Shown: piece after piece, positions 1-8,364 of the stretch
Layout: the number at the start of each line of letters is the position of its first letter
Numbering within the stretch: position 1 is the first letter of the stretch
Program-made: the position numbers and the translations under genes
Assembly: GCF_003309065.1 (NCBI RefSeq)
Contig: NZ_POAF01000002.1
Location: forward strand, 248,001 to 312,000
DNA from: Glutamicibacter soli
Lineage (GTDB): Bacteria > Actinomycetota > Actinomycetes > Actinomycetales > Micrococcaceae
Direction of reading: 5' to 3'
DNA: 64,000 bases
Notes under the pieces: generated by a model
What the model was told of the DNA's origin: nothing
Databases searched by the model: none
What the model saw: only the letters and a program-made list of their open reading frames with translations

Positions 1-128
1 AACGGGCACAGCCCCTTGAAGGAGCCGATGCCCGCGGATTTGAGCGTGACATAGGATTCGACGACCTCGCGCAGGTCGGTGCGGTTGCGCACCTCGTCGA
101 TGTCTTCGCGCTTGATCAGCCCTGCCAT
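1..128 (-). CDS. dnaG: DNA primase, N-terminal start only (cut by window edge)
   Basis: This is the first ~42 codons of DNA primase, the enzyme that lays RNA primers for the replicative helicase/polymerase. The translated start (MAGLIKREDIDEVRNRTDLR, then a VESYV segment and SFKGLCP) matches the N-terminus of bacterial DnaG, and the edge falls at the first cysteine region of the CHC2 zinc finger. An AAGGGAA ribosome-binding site lies just upstream and overlaps the stop region of dgt, nine bases away, so the two are probably co-transcribed in the actinobacterial order dusB-dgt-dnaG. The rest of the gene is outside the window. Confidence 0.9.
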   Translation of the reverse strand, partial: MAGLIKREDIDEVRNRTDLREVVESYVTLKSAGIGSFKGLCP

Positions 129-137
129 GATTCCCTT

Positions 138-1421
138 CTAAAACAGCGTTGCGTCCGGGGCCTCGCCCTTGACCAGGTAGGAGTGCCACTGGGTGGCCGA
201 CACGTCGGTGAGCGAGGCAACCTGGTCGATCACCACGCGCAGCTGCGCGTCCGTATCCGCCGCGTCCTCCCAGTCCGCGGCGAAGATGGGCTCAAGGTTG
301 TCCCGGCCGGTCTCCATCAGCAGCTGGACCAGTTCCGAGAGCAGCGTGCGCTGGTCCTCGTAGAGCGGCTGGCGCCCCTCAGAGGTCATCACGTAGCTGG
401 CGGCGATGCCCTTCATCACCGCGATCTCGTGCGCGGTGGCTTCCGGGACGATCAGGCTCGCGTTGTAGCGGGTCAGGTGCCCGGTGCCGTAGCGGGCGCG
501 GGTGGCGTCCATCGCGGCCGCGGCGAAGCGCCCGATGAACTGGCTGGTCATGTCCTTCAGCCCTGCCATGGAGCGGCGCGATCCGTCGAAGTGCGCCACC
601 CATTCCTGGCTCTGCTCCAGGCGGCGCAGCGCCGCCTCGATGTCCTCTTCCGCAGTGGTGGGCAGGTACCAGTCCTTGGTGACCTGCAGCGCCCGCGCAC
701 GGGCGGCGTCCTGCTTCAGCCAGCGCAGCTGCAGGTTGCCGCCGACGATGGCATCCTCCACATCATGCACCGAATAGGAGATGTCATCGGCCAGGTCCAT
801 GACCTGGCCCTCCATGCACACCACGCCGGTTTGGGCCTCGGGCACCGAGCGCAGCCAGTCGAAGACCGGTGCGTCGTCCGCGTAGACCCCGAACTTGCGG
901 GTGCGTTTCCCGTCGACCTGCGGAGCGTCGGCGCGCAGCCACGGGTACTTGCAGGCAGCGTCCAGCGAGGCGCGCGAGAGGTTCAGCCCGGCCGAGTGGC
1001 CGTTGTGCCTGAAGGTCTTGGTTTCCAGCCGGGTCAGCAGCCGCAGGGTCTGGGCATTGCCCTCGAAGCCGCCGATGCCAGCGGCCAGCTTGTCCAGCGC
1101 CTTCTCGCCGTTGTGCCCGAAGGGCGGGTGGCCCAGGTCGTGGGCCAGGCAGGCGGTGTCCACCACGTCCGGATCGCAGCCCAGCGCGGCGCCCAGCTCG
1201 CGGCCCACCTGGGCCACCTCCAGGGAATGGGTCAGCCGGTTGCGCACGAAGTCGTCCTGGGTCGGGGCGACCACCTGGGTCTTGGCGCTCAGCCGGCGCA
1301 GCGCCGAGGAGTGCAGCACGCGGGCGCGGTCGCGTTCGAAGGCGGTGCGGTAGGACTTCTTGGCCGGCTCGGGCACCCAGCGTTCCGCATCGGCATCGGT
1401 GTATCCGGGGATCTGAGTCAT
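138..1421 (-). CDS. dgt: Deoxyguanosinetriphosphate triphosphohydrolase-like protein
   Basis: The 427-residue protein is a dNTP triphosphohydrolase of the HD superfamily, hydrolysing dGTP (or other dNTPs) to nucleoside and tripolyphosphate and so tuning dNTP pools. The metal site is visible: His65 in NRLTHSLEV, His94-Asp95 in AHDLGHPPFGHNGE, and a later Asp in MDLADDISYSVHDVED. Length is normal for the actinobacterial Dgt-like subfamily. It lies between dusB and dnaG on the same strand, nine bases before dnaG, which supports a shared transcript. Which dNTP it prefers cannot be read from sequence. Confidence 0.93.
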   Translation of the reverse strand: MTQIPGYTDADAERWVPEPAKKSYRTAFERDRARVLHSSALRRLSAKTQVVAPTQDDFVRNRLTHSLEVAQVGRELGAALGCDPDVVDTACLAHDLGHPPFGHNGEKALDKLAAGIGGFEGNAQTLRLLTRLETKTFRHNGHSAGLNLSRASLDAACKYPWLRADAPQVDGKRTRKFGVYADDAPVFDWLRSVPEAQTGVVCMEGQVMDLADDISYSVHDVEDAIVGGNLQLRWLKQDAARARALQVTKDWYLPTTAEEDIEAALRRLEQSQEWVAHFDGSRRSMAGLKDMTSQFIGRFAAAAMDATRARYGTGHLTRYNASLIVPEATAHEIAVMKGIAASYVMTSEGRQPLYEDQRTLLSELVQLLMETGRDNLEPIFAADWEDAADTDAQLRVVIDQVASLTDVSATQWHSYLVKGEAPDATLF

Positions 1422-1486
1422 AGCTCCAAGTCTAGTGACTAATTGGCGGGCCGCCGGGGTTATCCACCGTCGGCGTAGAAGCCGGC

Positions 1487-2689
1487 CTAGCCGCCGGAGA
1501 TGTCCAGCTCGGCGGCCTTGATCATTTCGCGGTGCGCATCGGTCATGGTGCGGGTGTCCAGCCAGCCGTCAGGGACGTGGGTCTTCTTGGGGTGGCCGGC
1601 GCGTCCACGGGTGCCTTCGGCGGCCTCGCCCGGGTACGGCAGGTCCAAATCCAGCTGGTCCAGCAGTTCGCGCAGGCGCGCAAGGGACGGGACCTGGGCC
1701 AGCTGGGAGCGGATCTCCCCGCCCACCGGGTAGCCCTTGAAGTACCAGGCGATGTGCTTGCGGATGTCGCGCATGCCCTTGCCCTCGTCCTCGAAGAACT
1801 CGGCCAGCAGCTCGCCATGGCGGTACACGGTGTCCGCGACCTTGCGCACGCCGGGGCGGATGCGGTCGGCACGGCCCTCGAAGGCCGCCTGCAGGTCGCC
1901 GAAGATCCACGGGCGGCCCTGGCAGCCGCGGCCGACCATGACGCCGGCGGCGCCGGTCTGCTCCACCATCTCGATGGCGTCCTCGGCGCTGAAGATGTCG
2001 CCGTTGCCCAGCACCGGCATGTCGTCCATGGCCTCGCGCAGGGTGGTGATGGCCGACCAGTCGGAGTGGCCGGCGTAGTACTGGCCCGCGGTGCGCGCGT
2101 GCAGGGTCACCGCGGCGGCGCCGTGGTCGCGGGCGATCTTGGCGGATTCCAGGTAGGTCTGGTGGTCGTTGTCGATGCCGGTGCGAATCTTCACGGTCAG
2201 CGGGACATCTCCCTTGGCCGCCTCGCGGGTGGCCGCCTCGATGATCGAGGTGAACAGGTCGGTCTTCCACGGCAGAGCCGAGCCGCCGCCCTTGCGGGTT
2301 ACCTTGGGCACCGGGCAGCCGAAGTTCAAGTCGATGTGGTCTGCGCGGTCTTCTTCCACCACCAGGCGCACGGCGGCGCCGACGGTGGCCGGATCCACGC
2401 CGTAGATCTGGATGGAGCGGATGTCTTCGTCGTCGTCATGGGAGATGATGCGCATGGATTCCGGGTTGCGCTCGACCAGCGCGCGGGCGGTGACCATCTC
2501 GGTGACATACAGCCCGCCGCCGTATTCGCGGCACAGCCGGCGGAAGGCGCGGTTTGTCACGCCGGCCATCGGGGCCAGCACCACCGGGGTCTCGATGGTG
2601 AGTTTGCCCAGCTGCAGCGGGGGCAGCTTGAGGGTCGGCGTTTCGCTTTGCACATCAGTCAGGGTCGTCACCACTCCATTATCGCCCAT
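1487..2689 (-). CDS. dusB: tRNA-dihydrouridine synthase (DusB family)
   Basis: This FMN-dependent TIM-barrel enzyme reduces uridine to dihydrouridine in tRNA D-loops. The signature is clear: VVLAPMAGVTNRAFRRLCRE near the N-terminus, the catalytic cysteine in DLNFGCPVPKV, the lysine/glycine loop RKGGGSAL, VKIRTG, and the FMN-binding VMVGRGCQGRPWIF. The start is uncertain: in-frame starts exist at 2734 (GTG), 2689 (ATG) and 2671 (GTG), none with a strong ribosome-binding site. Homologues usually begin only a few residues before the LPPLQLG segment, so the two shorter starts are favoured. It heads the dusB-dgt-dnaG series. Confidence 0.93.
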   Translation of the reverse strand: MGDNGVVTTLTDVQSETPTLKLPPLQLGKLTIETPVVLAPMAGVTNRAFRRLCREYGGGLYVTEMVTARALVERNPESMRIISHDDDEDIRSIQIYGVDPATVGAAVRLVVEEDRADHIDLNFGCPVPKVTRKGGGSALPWKTDLFTSIIEAATREAAKGDVPLTVKIRTGIDNDHQTYLESAKIARDHGAAAVTLHARTAGQYYAGHSDWSAITTLREAMDDMPVLGNGDIFSAEDAIEMVEQTGAAGVMVGRGCQGRPWIFGDLQAAFEGRADRIRPGVRKVADTVYRHGELLAEFFEDEGKGMRDIRKHIAWYFKGYPVGGEIRSQLAQVPSLARLRELLDQLDLDLPYPGEAAEGTRGRAGHPKKTHVPDGWLDTRTMTDAHREMIKAAELDISGG

Positions 2690-2774
2690 GGGGGCAAATC
2701 CCGTGGTGAGATCTTGATCAAACCGCAATGTCACTGTACTGGTTTATCAATCCGCGGTAGTAGAAAATTAGGCT

Positions 2775-3236
2775 ATGACAAGTATTTCTGTGCCCGCGAA
2801 GGGTGCCTTGATCGCCCTGGCAACAATCAGTGTGGGCTTGATTATAGCCGCCCTGATTGTTGTTTCCCTGCGCCCTGCTCCTCCGCTGCGCGATGCGGAC
2901 ACCCCTGCCGGGGTGGTCCAGCGCTACGTGCTCGCGTTCCAGTCCTCGGACCTGTCCGCGGCGCAGAAGCTTGTCGAGGACGGCGGCGACAAGCAGGTCT
3001 GCGACCCCTACTCGAGCGGCGGTGAGACCGCGCAGGTCAGCCTGGTTCGCGAGGCCACCACCGAACAGACGTCGACCATTACCGTGTCCATGGCCTATGG
3101 GAGCGAAGGCGGGTTGTTCTTCGAATCCTACGAATCGCAGGACGTCTTCGAACTGAAGAAGGTCAACGGCACCTGGCTGATCACCGCTACACCGTGGCAG
3201 ATGGGCCTGTGCACCGCCGAAGAAATGGGGCTCTAG
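2775..3236 (+). CDS. Membrane-anchored secreted protein of unknown function
   Basis: The 153-residue product has one N-terminal membrane helix (about residues 9-31, ALIALATISVGLIIAALIVV) followed by a ~120-residue extracytoplasmic domain. That domain begins with a helix rich in Ala/Gln (TPAGVVQRYVLAFQSSDLSA) and contains alternating beta-type segments ending in WLITATPW. This resembles the NTF2-like fold of DUF4878-type envelope proteins, but I only infer that. Two cysteines (CDPYSS and LCTAEE) could form a disulphide outside the cell. It ends two bases before the next gene, so the pair is probably one operon. Confidence 0.75.
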   Translation: MTSISVPAKGALIALATISVGLIIAALIVVSLRPAPPLRDADTPAGVVQRYVLAFQSSDLSAAQKLVEDGGDKQVCDPYSSGGETAQVSLVREATTEQTSTITVSMAYGSEGGLFFESYESQDVFELKKVNGTWLITATPWQMGLCTAEEMGL

Positions 3237-3238
3237 CC

Positions 3239-4912
3239 ATGAGCTCACCGTCGAAATACGCCACCGGGCAGACCGTCAATGCCCTGCGCGGCCTGATCCT
3301 GCACGGCCTGCTGCTGGTCTTGCTGATCCTGCTGGGCACGGGGCTGTCGTTGCTCGTCGGCATGGCCCTGCGTGGCCTGGTCGTCGACGACGACCGGCAG
3401 CTGGTCCTGGCCACCGCCTTGGCCTTCACCGTCATCCCCGGGCCGTTGGCTTGGCTGCTGTGGGTGTGGATCCGCAAGAAGCTAATCGACGCGCACCCCA
3501 CCGATTCGGCCATCTGGTCCCTGCAGGGGGCTGCCGTCTACCTGATCGCGCTGGTGATGTCCTCGGTCGCGCTGCTGCGGCTGCTGTCCGGCCAGGTCGA
3601 CGGCATTGCCTCGAATTCCTGGCAGGAGTTGACCGGCACCGTCGTGGGCTGGGGCTTGGTGGCCTTCTGGCAATTCCGGATGCTGAATTCAGTGAAGTAC
3701 GCGCCGCGCGAACTGCCGCACCTTGCGGCCTGCCTGGGCAACGCCTATGCGCTGGGCCTGACCGCATTCTCCTTGGCCGTGGCACTGCGCACCGCACTGG
3801 ATCTGCTGTTCGTTCCCTCCGTCACTCTGGTGGGCCACAGTCCGCTGCCGCGCCTGCTGGGCTCGGTGATCTGGGTGTTGGGCGCCGCCGCATTGTGGTT
3901 CTGGCATTGGAAGCTGCAACGAGTCCAGGCCCTGCGCGATAACTTCAACTCCTTCGTGGTGATGCTGGTCGGCGTCTGCCTGGCCGCGCTGGCCACGCTG
4001 CTGGCGGCCACGGCGACGTTGAACATCGTCATGCCGCTGCCGTGGGATTTCACCGAGATGGGCCTACGTTTCGCGGACTCGGGGCCGTTGGCGATCTCCG
4101 CGCTGCTGTCCGGAGCCATTTTCTGGATCTACCACCACTGGCAGCTCGTCGGCCGCGGCCTGCTGGTGGTAACGGTGTCGCGGCAGATCATCAGCGGCAT
4201 TTCACTCGCGCTGTTGGCCAGCGGCTTGGGCATGGTCGTTAACGCGCTGCTCGCTTCGGTCTCCTCGCCGCTGAATTCCGACACCGCGCCGTCGGTGCTG
4301 CGCACCGGCATCGCGCTGGCAGTAGTCGGTGTGGTGTTCTGGGCGTTGTACTTCCGTCCGGGGGTCCCGGCAGATCCAGAGTCCCGGCGCGTGTACCTGG
4401 TGCTCTTCTTCGGGGTCAGCGCCGTGGTCGCCCTGGTTGCGCTGTTGATTGTCGGTTACCGCGTCTTCGAGATCCTGGTGGCCGGCACGTCTGCTGCGCT
4501 GAACCTGTTGGACTACATCCGCGGCCCGCTGGGATGGCTGCTCGCCACCGCGGGCGTATCGGCCTACCATTTCGCGCTGTGGAAGTCGGATCGGGAACGG
4601 CTGGCCGCCGGACGGCCCCAAGCCCCGTCGGCCCCGTCCGCAGGCTCCCCGGTTCCGACCGAGCCGGCCCCGGCAGCAGCACGGACGCTCATCGTGGTGG
4701 CGCCGCACGGCAGCGACCACCTGCTGTCCACGCTGCAGCTCACCGAAGGCCTGGCGGTGCGCTGGATCGCGTCCAGCGGCCCCCGGCTGCCCGAGGAAAT
4801 CACCCAGCAGCTGGCCAACCGGATCACCGAGGCCCTGGCCACCCTGCCCGGCTCGCTGTTGGCCGTGGCCGGACCCGACGGACAGGTGAGTTTCACGGAA
4901 CTGGCGGACTGA
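3239..4912 (+). CDS. Polytopic membrane protein, DUF5671-like
   Basis: A ~557-residue integral membrane protein with about twelve hydrophobic helices spread over residues 15-450, followed by a Pro/Ala-rich linker (about 455-485) and a ~75-residue soluble C-terminal domain starting TLIVVAPHGSDHLL. The repeated helix pairs separated by short loops resemble the DUF5671 family, whose function is unknown. An ATG at 3239 lies two bases after the preceding stop; an upstream in-frame start at 3194 would overlap the previous gene and is less likely. The soluble tail could sit in the cytoplasm and bind a partner, but nothing in the sequence names one. Confidence 0.75.
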   Translation: MSSPSKYATGQTVNALRGLILHGLLLVLLILLGTGLSLLVGMALRGLVVDDDRQLVLATALAFTVIPGPLAWLLWVWIRKKLIDAHPTDSAIWSLQGAAVYLIALVMSSVALLRLLSGQVDGIASNSWQELTGTVVGWGLVAFWQFRMLNSVKYAPRELPHLAACLGNAYALGLTAFSLAVALRTALDLLFVPSVTLVGHSPLPRLLGSVIWVLGAAALWFWHWKLQRVQALRDNFNSFVVMLVGVCLAALATLLAATATLNIVMPLPWDFTEMGLRFADSGPLAISALLSGAIFWIYHHWQLVGRGLLVVTVSRQIISGISLALLASGLGMVVNALLASVSSPLNSDTAPSVLRTGIALAVVGVVFWALYFRPGVPADPESRRVYLVLFFGVSAVVALVALLIVGYRVFEILVAGTSAALNLLDYIRGPLGWLLATAGVSAYHFALWKSDRERLAAGRPQAPSAPSAGSPVPTEPAPAAARTLIVVAPHGSDHLLSTLQLTEGLAVRWIASSGPRLPEEITQQLANRITEALATLPGSLLAVAGPDGQVSFTELAD

Positions 4913-5121
4913 TCCCGGGCACCGCCGCGAGGGGTGCGGCAAGGAAGGCGCGCTCCTGGCCGGAGACGACGCGTGATCCCACGGCGGACAACGACAGGCC
5001 AGGGCGCCTTCGCCTCTTGCCTTCGGGCTCGAAGCCTGCAGGGGTCGATCGGTATTGAACCCTTAGGCATCAACGGGCGAAGGAATCCGACCGGGACTCA
5101 ACCGAAACGGAGAATTGACGA

Positions 5122-5403
5122 ATGGACCACGTGCGCTTGAGCGGCCAGCTGCTGTGCAAAAACACGACGGAAGCCGAACTGGTGACGGCTTATCTCCCCG
5201 GGCATATCGAGCTCACCCGCAAGGAGCCAGGCTGCATCCTTTTCGAGGTCGCACCGACGCAGGATCCGCTGATCTGGTTGGTCGAGGAACGTTTCACCGA
5301 TCCAGAGGCGTTCAGGACCCACCAAGAACGCGGGGCTTCGAGCTTGTGGGGACGAATGACCAGCGCAATCACCCGCGACTACACGATCAGCGGGCTGGGC
5401 TGA
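5122..5403 (+). CDS. Antibiotic biosynthesis monooxygenase (ABM)-fold protein
   Basis: The 93-residue protein has the compact ferredoxin-like ABM fold. The hallmark order is visible: first strand (VRLSGQLLC), helix ending HIELTRKEPGCILFEV, then WLVEERFTDPEAFRTHQ, which is the family's E-x(n)-F-x-H signature. Members act as quinol monooxygenases or heme-degrading enzymes, and many are of unknown substrate. GGAG sits nine bases before the ATG. It is not obviously operonic: ~210 bases separate it from the gene before and the next coding stretch is a pseudogene. Confidence 0.8.
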   Translation: MDHVRLSGQLLCKNTTEAELVTAYLPGHIELTRKEPGCILFEVAPTQDPLIWLVEERFTDPEAFRTHQERGASSLWGRMTSAITRDYTISGLG

Positions 5404-5452
5404 TAACGCCGCAAGCCATGGCAGGCCTCCGGAGCCGTGTTAGCGTACAGCC

Positions 5453-6042
5453 GTGGCGGGCGCGCAGGAGTCGACCAGACCCGCTTTTTGGGGTCGGGTT
5501 CTGGCTTCGCTCGTGGATTACCTGGTGATCCTCGGGTGGATGCTGGCGCTCGCGGCCACCGTCGCTCTGCTCTGGTTAAGCACCGGCAAGATCTATAACT
5601 GGCTTGAGCTGAGCCCGACCGGCGCACAGCTGCTGGGTTCGCGGTCCTGGCGCTGCCCGTGGGCAGCTCCCTGTTTCCCACCGAGTCCTCCGCCGCCCGG
5701 GCGACACTGGGCCAACGCCGGCTGCAGCTCCAGGTCGTCGACGGGCGCACCGGTGAACGGGCTTCCTTACCGCAGATCCTGCTGCGCATCGCGGGCAAGC
5801 TGCTGCCGTAGAAGATCGCGCCTTTCTCCGTCTGGAATTTCGCGGCCATCGCTTCCACCGCCAGCAGCATGTTTCCGGTCTGGCTCTACACGGCGGCGGT
5901 TGTCGCCAACGTGCTGCCGGCGATTTATCTGCTGATGCCCGAGGTACAGCGCGAGGGCCGCGGCCCGCATGACCAAGCGGCCGGCACCAAGGTCCTCAGG
6001 CTCCGGCCAGCGCCAGCAGAACTCCTCCCAGAGCGCCGATAA
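5453..6042 (+). pseudogene. RDD-family membrane protein, broken by a frameshift and a stop
   Basis: The reading begins at a GTG with FWGRVLASLVDYLVILGWML, the Arg-Asp helix typical of RDD proteins. Near 5635-5638 the frame is lost: LSPTGAQLLG is in frame one, and the continuation FAVLALPVGSSLF lies in the next frame, which a single missing G in the GGG run explains. In the second frame, RIAGKLLP is followed by TAG at 5809-5811 where relatives have Trp (LLPWE-type motif), then the reading resumes with KIAPFSVWNF and a last helix ending in DQAAGTKVL. The second frame stops at 6042, overlapping the 3' end of the convergent transporter gene. Two independent lesions argue for a true pseudogene over one sequencing error. 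Confidence 0.8.
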
Positions 6043-7219
6043 CCACCACGCTCCACGGCGGAAGCTTCCACGACACCAGCAGCACGAAACACAGCAGGCC
6101 CAGGGCGAACTGTCCTGCTCCCGTGACCGCGCTGGTGAACACCGGGCTGTATAGCGCGGCGGCCAGGATACCCACCACCGCCGCGTTGGCTCCGCGCATG
6201 AGGGCCTGCGCCCGCGGATGCGCTGACACTTTGTTCCAGAACGGCAGCACCCCCACTAGCAGCAGGAAGCCGGGAAGGAAGATGGCCGCCAAGGCGATCG
6301 CTGCACCGAGCACGCCGCCAGGACCCACCGTGGAGATGGTTCCCAGATAGGCGGCGAAGGTGAACAGCGGCCCTGGCACTGCCTGCGCCGCTCCGTATCC
6401 GGCCAGGAAATCCTGGTTCGAGACCCAGCCGGTGTCCACCACCGCGCCCTGCAGCAGCGGCAGCACCACATGCCCGCCGCCGAAGACCAGCGCGCCCGAA
6501 CGGTAGAACGCGTCAAACAGCGACAGCGCTCCCCACCCCGTGGCCGCCGCCGCAATCGGGGCACCCACCAGCAGCAGGGCCAAAGTGCCCAGGCTGACAG
6601 CGCCGGCACGGCGGCTGACAGTGAAACGCAGCGGCGCCTCCGAGCTCCCTGCCTGTGTAAGCTCAGGCGTGCGGCAAAAGAAGTAGCCGGCCGCCAGACC
6701 CAGCACGATCGCCAGCACCTGTCCCAGGCTGCCGCCCAGCAGCAGGGCGGCCAGCGCGGCGGCCACCGCAATCGTGGCGCGGGTGGCATCCGGGGTCAGC
6801 GTCTTGGCCATGCCCAGCACCGCCTGGGCGATGATGGCCACCGCCACGATCTTCAGCCCGGAGAGCACCCCCTGACCTATCGTCCCGGAGAAGAGCGAGG
6901 CGCCGTAGGCGAACAGCGCCAGCAGCACCGCGGAGGGCAGCGTGAAGGCGGCAAAGGCGGCCAGCGCCCCGCGCATCCCGGCGCGATGCAGGCCCAGGGC
7001 GAAACCCACCTGGCTTGAGGCAGGCCCGGGAAGGAACTGGCACAGGGCCACCAGCTGCGCATACTGCGTGTCGGTGACCCAGCGGCGGCGTTCGCTCAGC
7101 TCGGTCCGGAAGTAGCCCAGGTGCGCTATCGGCCCGCCGAAAGAGGTTAATCCTAGCTTCAGGAAGACCCGGAACACTTCCCACGCCGATCCCCTTGGGG
7201 TGTGCTGCTCGCTGTTCAT
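5996..7219 (-). CDS. chrA: Chromate transporter, two-domain ChrA type
   Basis: A 407-residue membrane protein of the CHR superfamily, which exports chromate by proton antiport. Both CHR halves are present: the first carries LTSFGGPIAHLGYF near residue 25 and LCQFLPGPASSQ, the second carries the repeat ALVFGGGHVVLPLL and YGAAQAVPGPLFT after about residue 235. Length and duplicated layout match the long-chain ChrA type. It stands alone, facing away from the next upstream gene. Chromate is the characterised substrate of the family; the real substrate here is inferred. Confidence 0.9.
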   Translation of the reverse strand: MNSEQHTPRGSAWEVFRVFLKLGLTSFGGPIAHLGYFRTELSERRRWVTDTQYAQLVALCQFLPGPASSQVGFALGLHRAGMRGALAAFAAFTLPSAVLLALFAYGASLFSGTIGQGVLSGLKIVAVAIIAQAVLGMAKTLTPDATRATIAVAAALAALLLGGSLGQVLAIVLGLAAGYFFCRTPELTQAGSSEAPLRFTVSRRAGAVSLGTLALLLVGAPIAAAATGWGALSLFDAFYRSGALVFGGGHVVLPLLQGAVVDTGWVSNQDFLAGYGAAQAVPGPLFTFAAYLGTISTVGPGGVLGAAIALAAIFLPGFLLLVGVLPFWNKVSAHPRAQALMRGANAAVVGILAAALYSPVFTSAVTGAGQFALGLLCFVLLVSWKLPPWSVVVIGALGGVLLALAGA

Positions 7220-7274
7220 GGAATCAGCCTACTCGGGCAAGGAAAACACCAGGTAAACGGCGTTTCGTCCAGAA

Positions 7275-8282
7275 CTAGCGGTGGATTTTCTGCCGGGTTT
7301 CCACCGCTGCGGTGGTCCCGCGAGCCCCCGATACCGAAGCCAGCGCCACCGCCAGCAGGGTCAGCAAGGTGCCCAGCACCGTCGCGGTGCTCACGTGGCT
7401 GCCGGCGGCCGGCACCACGATGTCCAGCACCAGCGAACCGACCAGCTGCCCGCCCACCGCGGCCAGGCTGGTGACCAGCACCCCCAGCCGCTTGATCACG
7501 GTGGCGGTCAGGCCCACGAAGATGCAGCCCAGCAGCCCGCCGATGTAGTACCAGGGCTCGGTGGGCAGCGGCGCAAGCTCCACCCCGCCGGCCAAGCGCG
7601 CGAGCAGCACGGTGGCCAGCACCGCGAAGCCCACCACGAAATTCACCATGGTGGCGGCGATCGCACTGCCGTAGGCCGCTGACTGCGCCCCGTTGGCCGC
7701 GCCCTGGAAGCCCATCAGCATGCCCACCAGCAAGGCGAAGCCCATGGGCAGCAGCTGGCTGGCCAGCTCGGTTCCGGCCGCGCCGGGGTTCACCGCCCAC
7801 ACCACACCCGCAATGGTCAGCACCACGCCGGTCACGCGCAGCGCGTTGATCTTGCGCGGCACCGCCCCGCCGAAGCCCACGCGGTCCATCACCATGGAGC
7901 CGATGGACTGCCCGGTGACCAGGCAGACGGTGAACAGGGCCACCCCGATCAGCGGGACCGTGGCGGACTGGCTGAACACGATCATCGCTCCGACCGCGCC
8001 GGCGGCCAGGTACCACCAGGGGAACCGGCGCGCGCGCAGCACCGCGGGGATCCGCCGCACGCCCCGACGGGCCGTGGGTGCCACCAGCGCGGTGAGCACC
8101 AGGGCCAGCATGCCCACCCCGAAGCTGAACGTGGCCGCGGCGATCGGGTCGCCCAGCGCCGTGGCCAGCGCACCGTTGATGCGCGACTGGATGGACAGCA
8201 GCAGCCCGGAACCGACGCTGAGCAGGATGAAAAGCAGGGTGCCGCCGGTGCGGGAGCCCGGCGTGGTGGTGCGGGAGGTCAA
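7275..8282 (-). CDS. DMT-superfamily transporter, YdcZ/DUF606 type
   Basis: The 335-residue protein has about ten membrane helices arranged as two similar five-helix halves, as in fused DUF606 (YdcZ) proteins of the drug/metabolite transporter superfamily. The first half opens with GSGLLLSIQSRINGALATAL and the second with LLPMGFALLVGMLMGFQGAANG, a repeat of the same Q-x2-x-N pattern characteristic of these families. A perfect hairpin lies just upstream of its start, so it is probably transcribed on its own. The substrate is not predictable. Confidence 0.83.
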   Translation of the reverse strand: MTSRTTTPGSRTGGTLLFILLSVGSGLLLSIQSRINGALATALGDPIAAATFSFGVGMLALVLTALVAPTARRGVRRIPAVLRARRFPWWYLAAGAVGAMIVFSQSATVPLIGVALFTVCLVTGQSIGSMVMDRVGFGGAVPRKINALRVTGVVLTIAGVVWAVNPGAAGTELASQLLPMGFALLVGMLMGFQGAANGAQSAAYGSAIAATMVNFVVGFAVLATVLLARLAGGVELAPLPTEPWYYIGGLLGCIFVGLTATVIKRLGVLVTSLAAVGGQLVGSLVLDIVVPAAGSHVSTATVLGTLLTLLAVALASVSGARGTTAAVETRQKIHR

Positions 8283-8319
8283 GAGCTGGCTTTCGTGCGG
8301 TAGATGTCCGGTTCACAAA

Positions 8320-8354
8320 CTGCAACGGGACCTGCAATGCAGGTCCCGTTGCAG
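8320..8354 (-). terminator. Perfect 16-bp hairpin between GNAT gene and transporter gene
   Basis: Arms 8320-8335 (CTGCAACGGGACCTGC) and 8339-8354 pair perfectly around a 3-base loop. It lies ten bases after the GNAT stop codon in the minus direction and ahead of the downstream transporter start, so it probably ends the glyS-GNAT transcript. There is no strong T run, as is common for actinobacterial terminators. Confidence 0.75.
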
Positions 8355-8364
8355 TGTGCCATGG

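Noticed and set aside
183-1442. Long plus-strand open frame opposite dgt
   Set aside because: It is antisense to a gene with clear HD motifs and has Gly/His/Gln-rich composition typical of the mirror of a G/C-rich gene.
1532-3025. 497-codon plus-strand frame opposite dusB
   Set aside because: Antisense shadow; the minus strand carries complete dihydrouridine synthase motifs.
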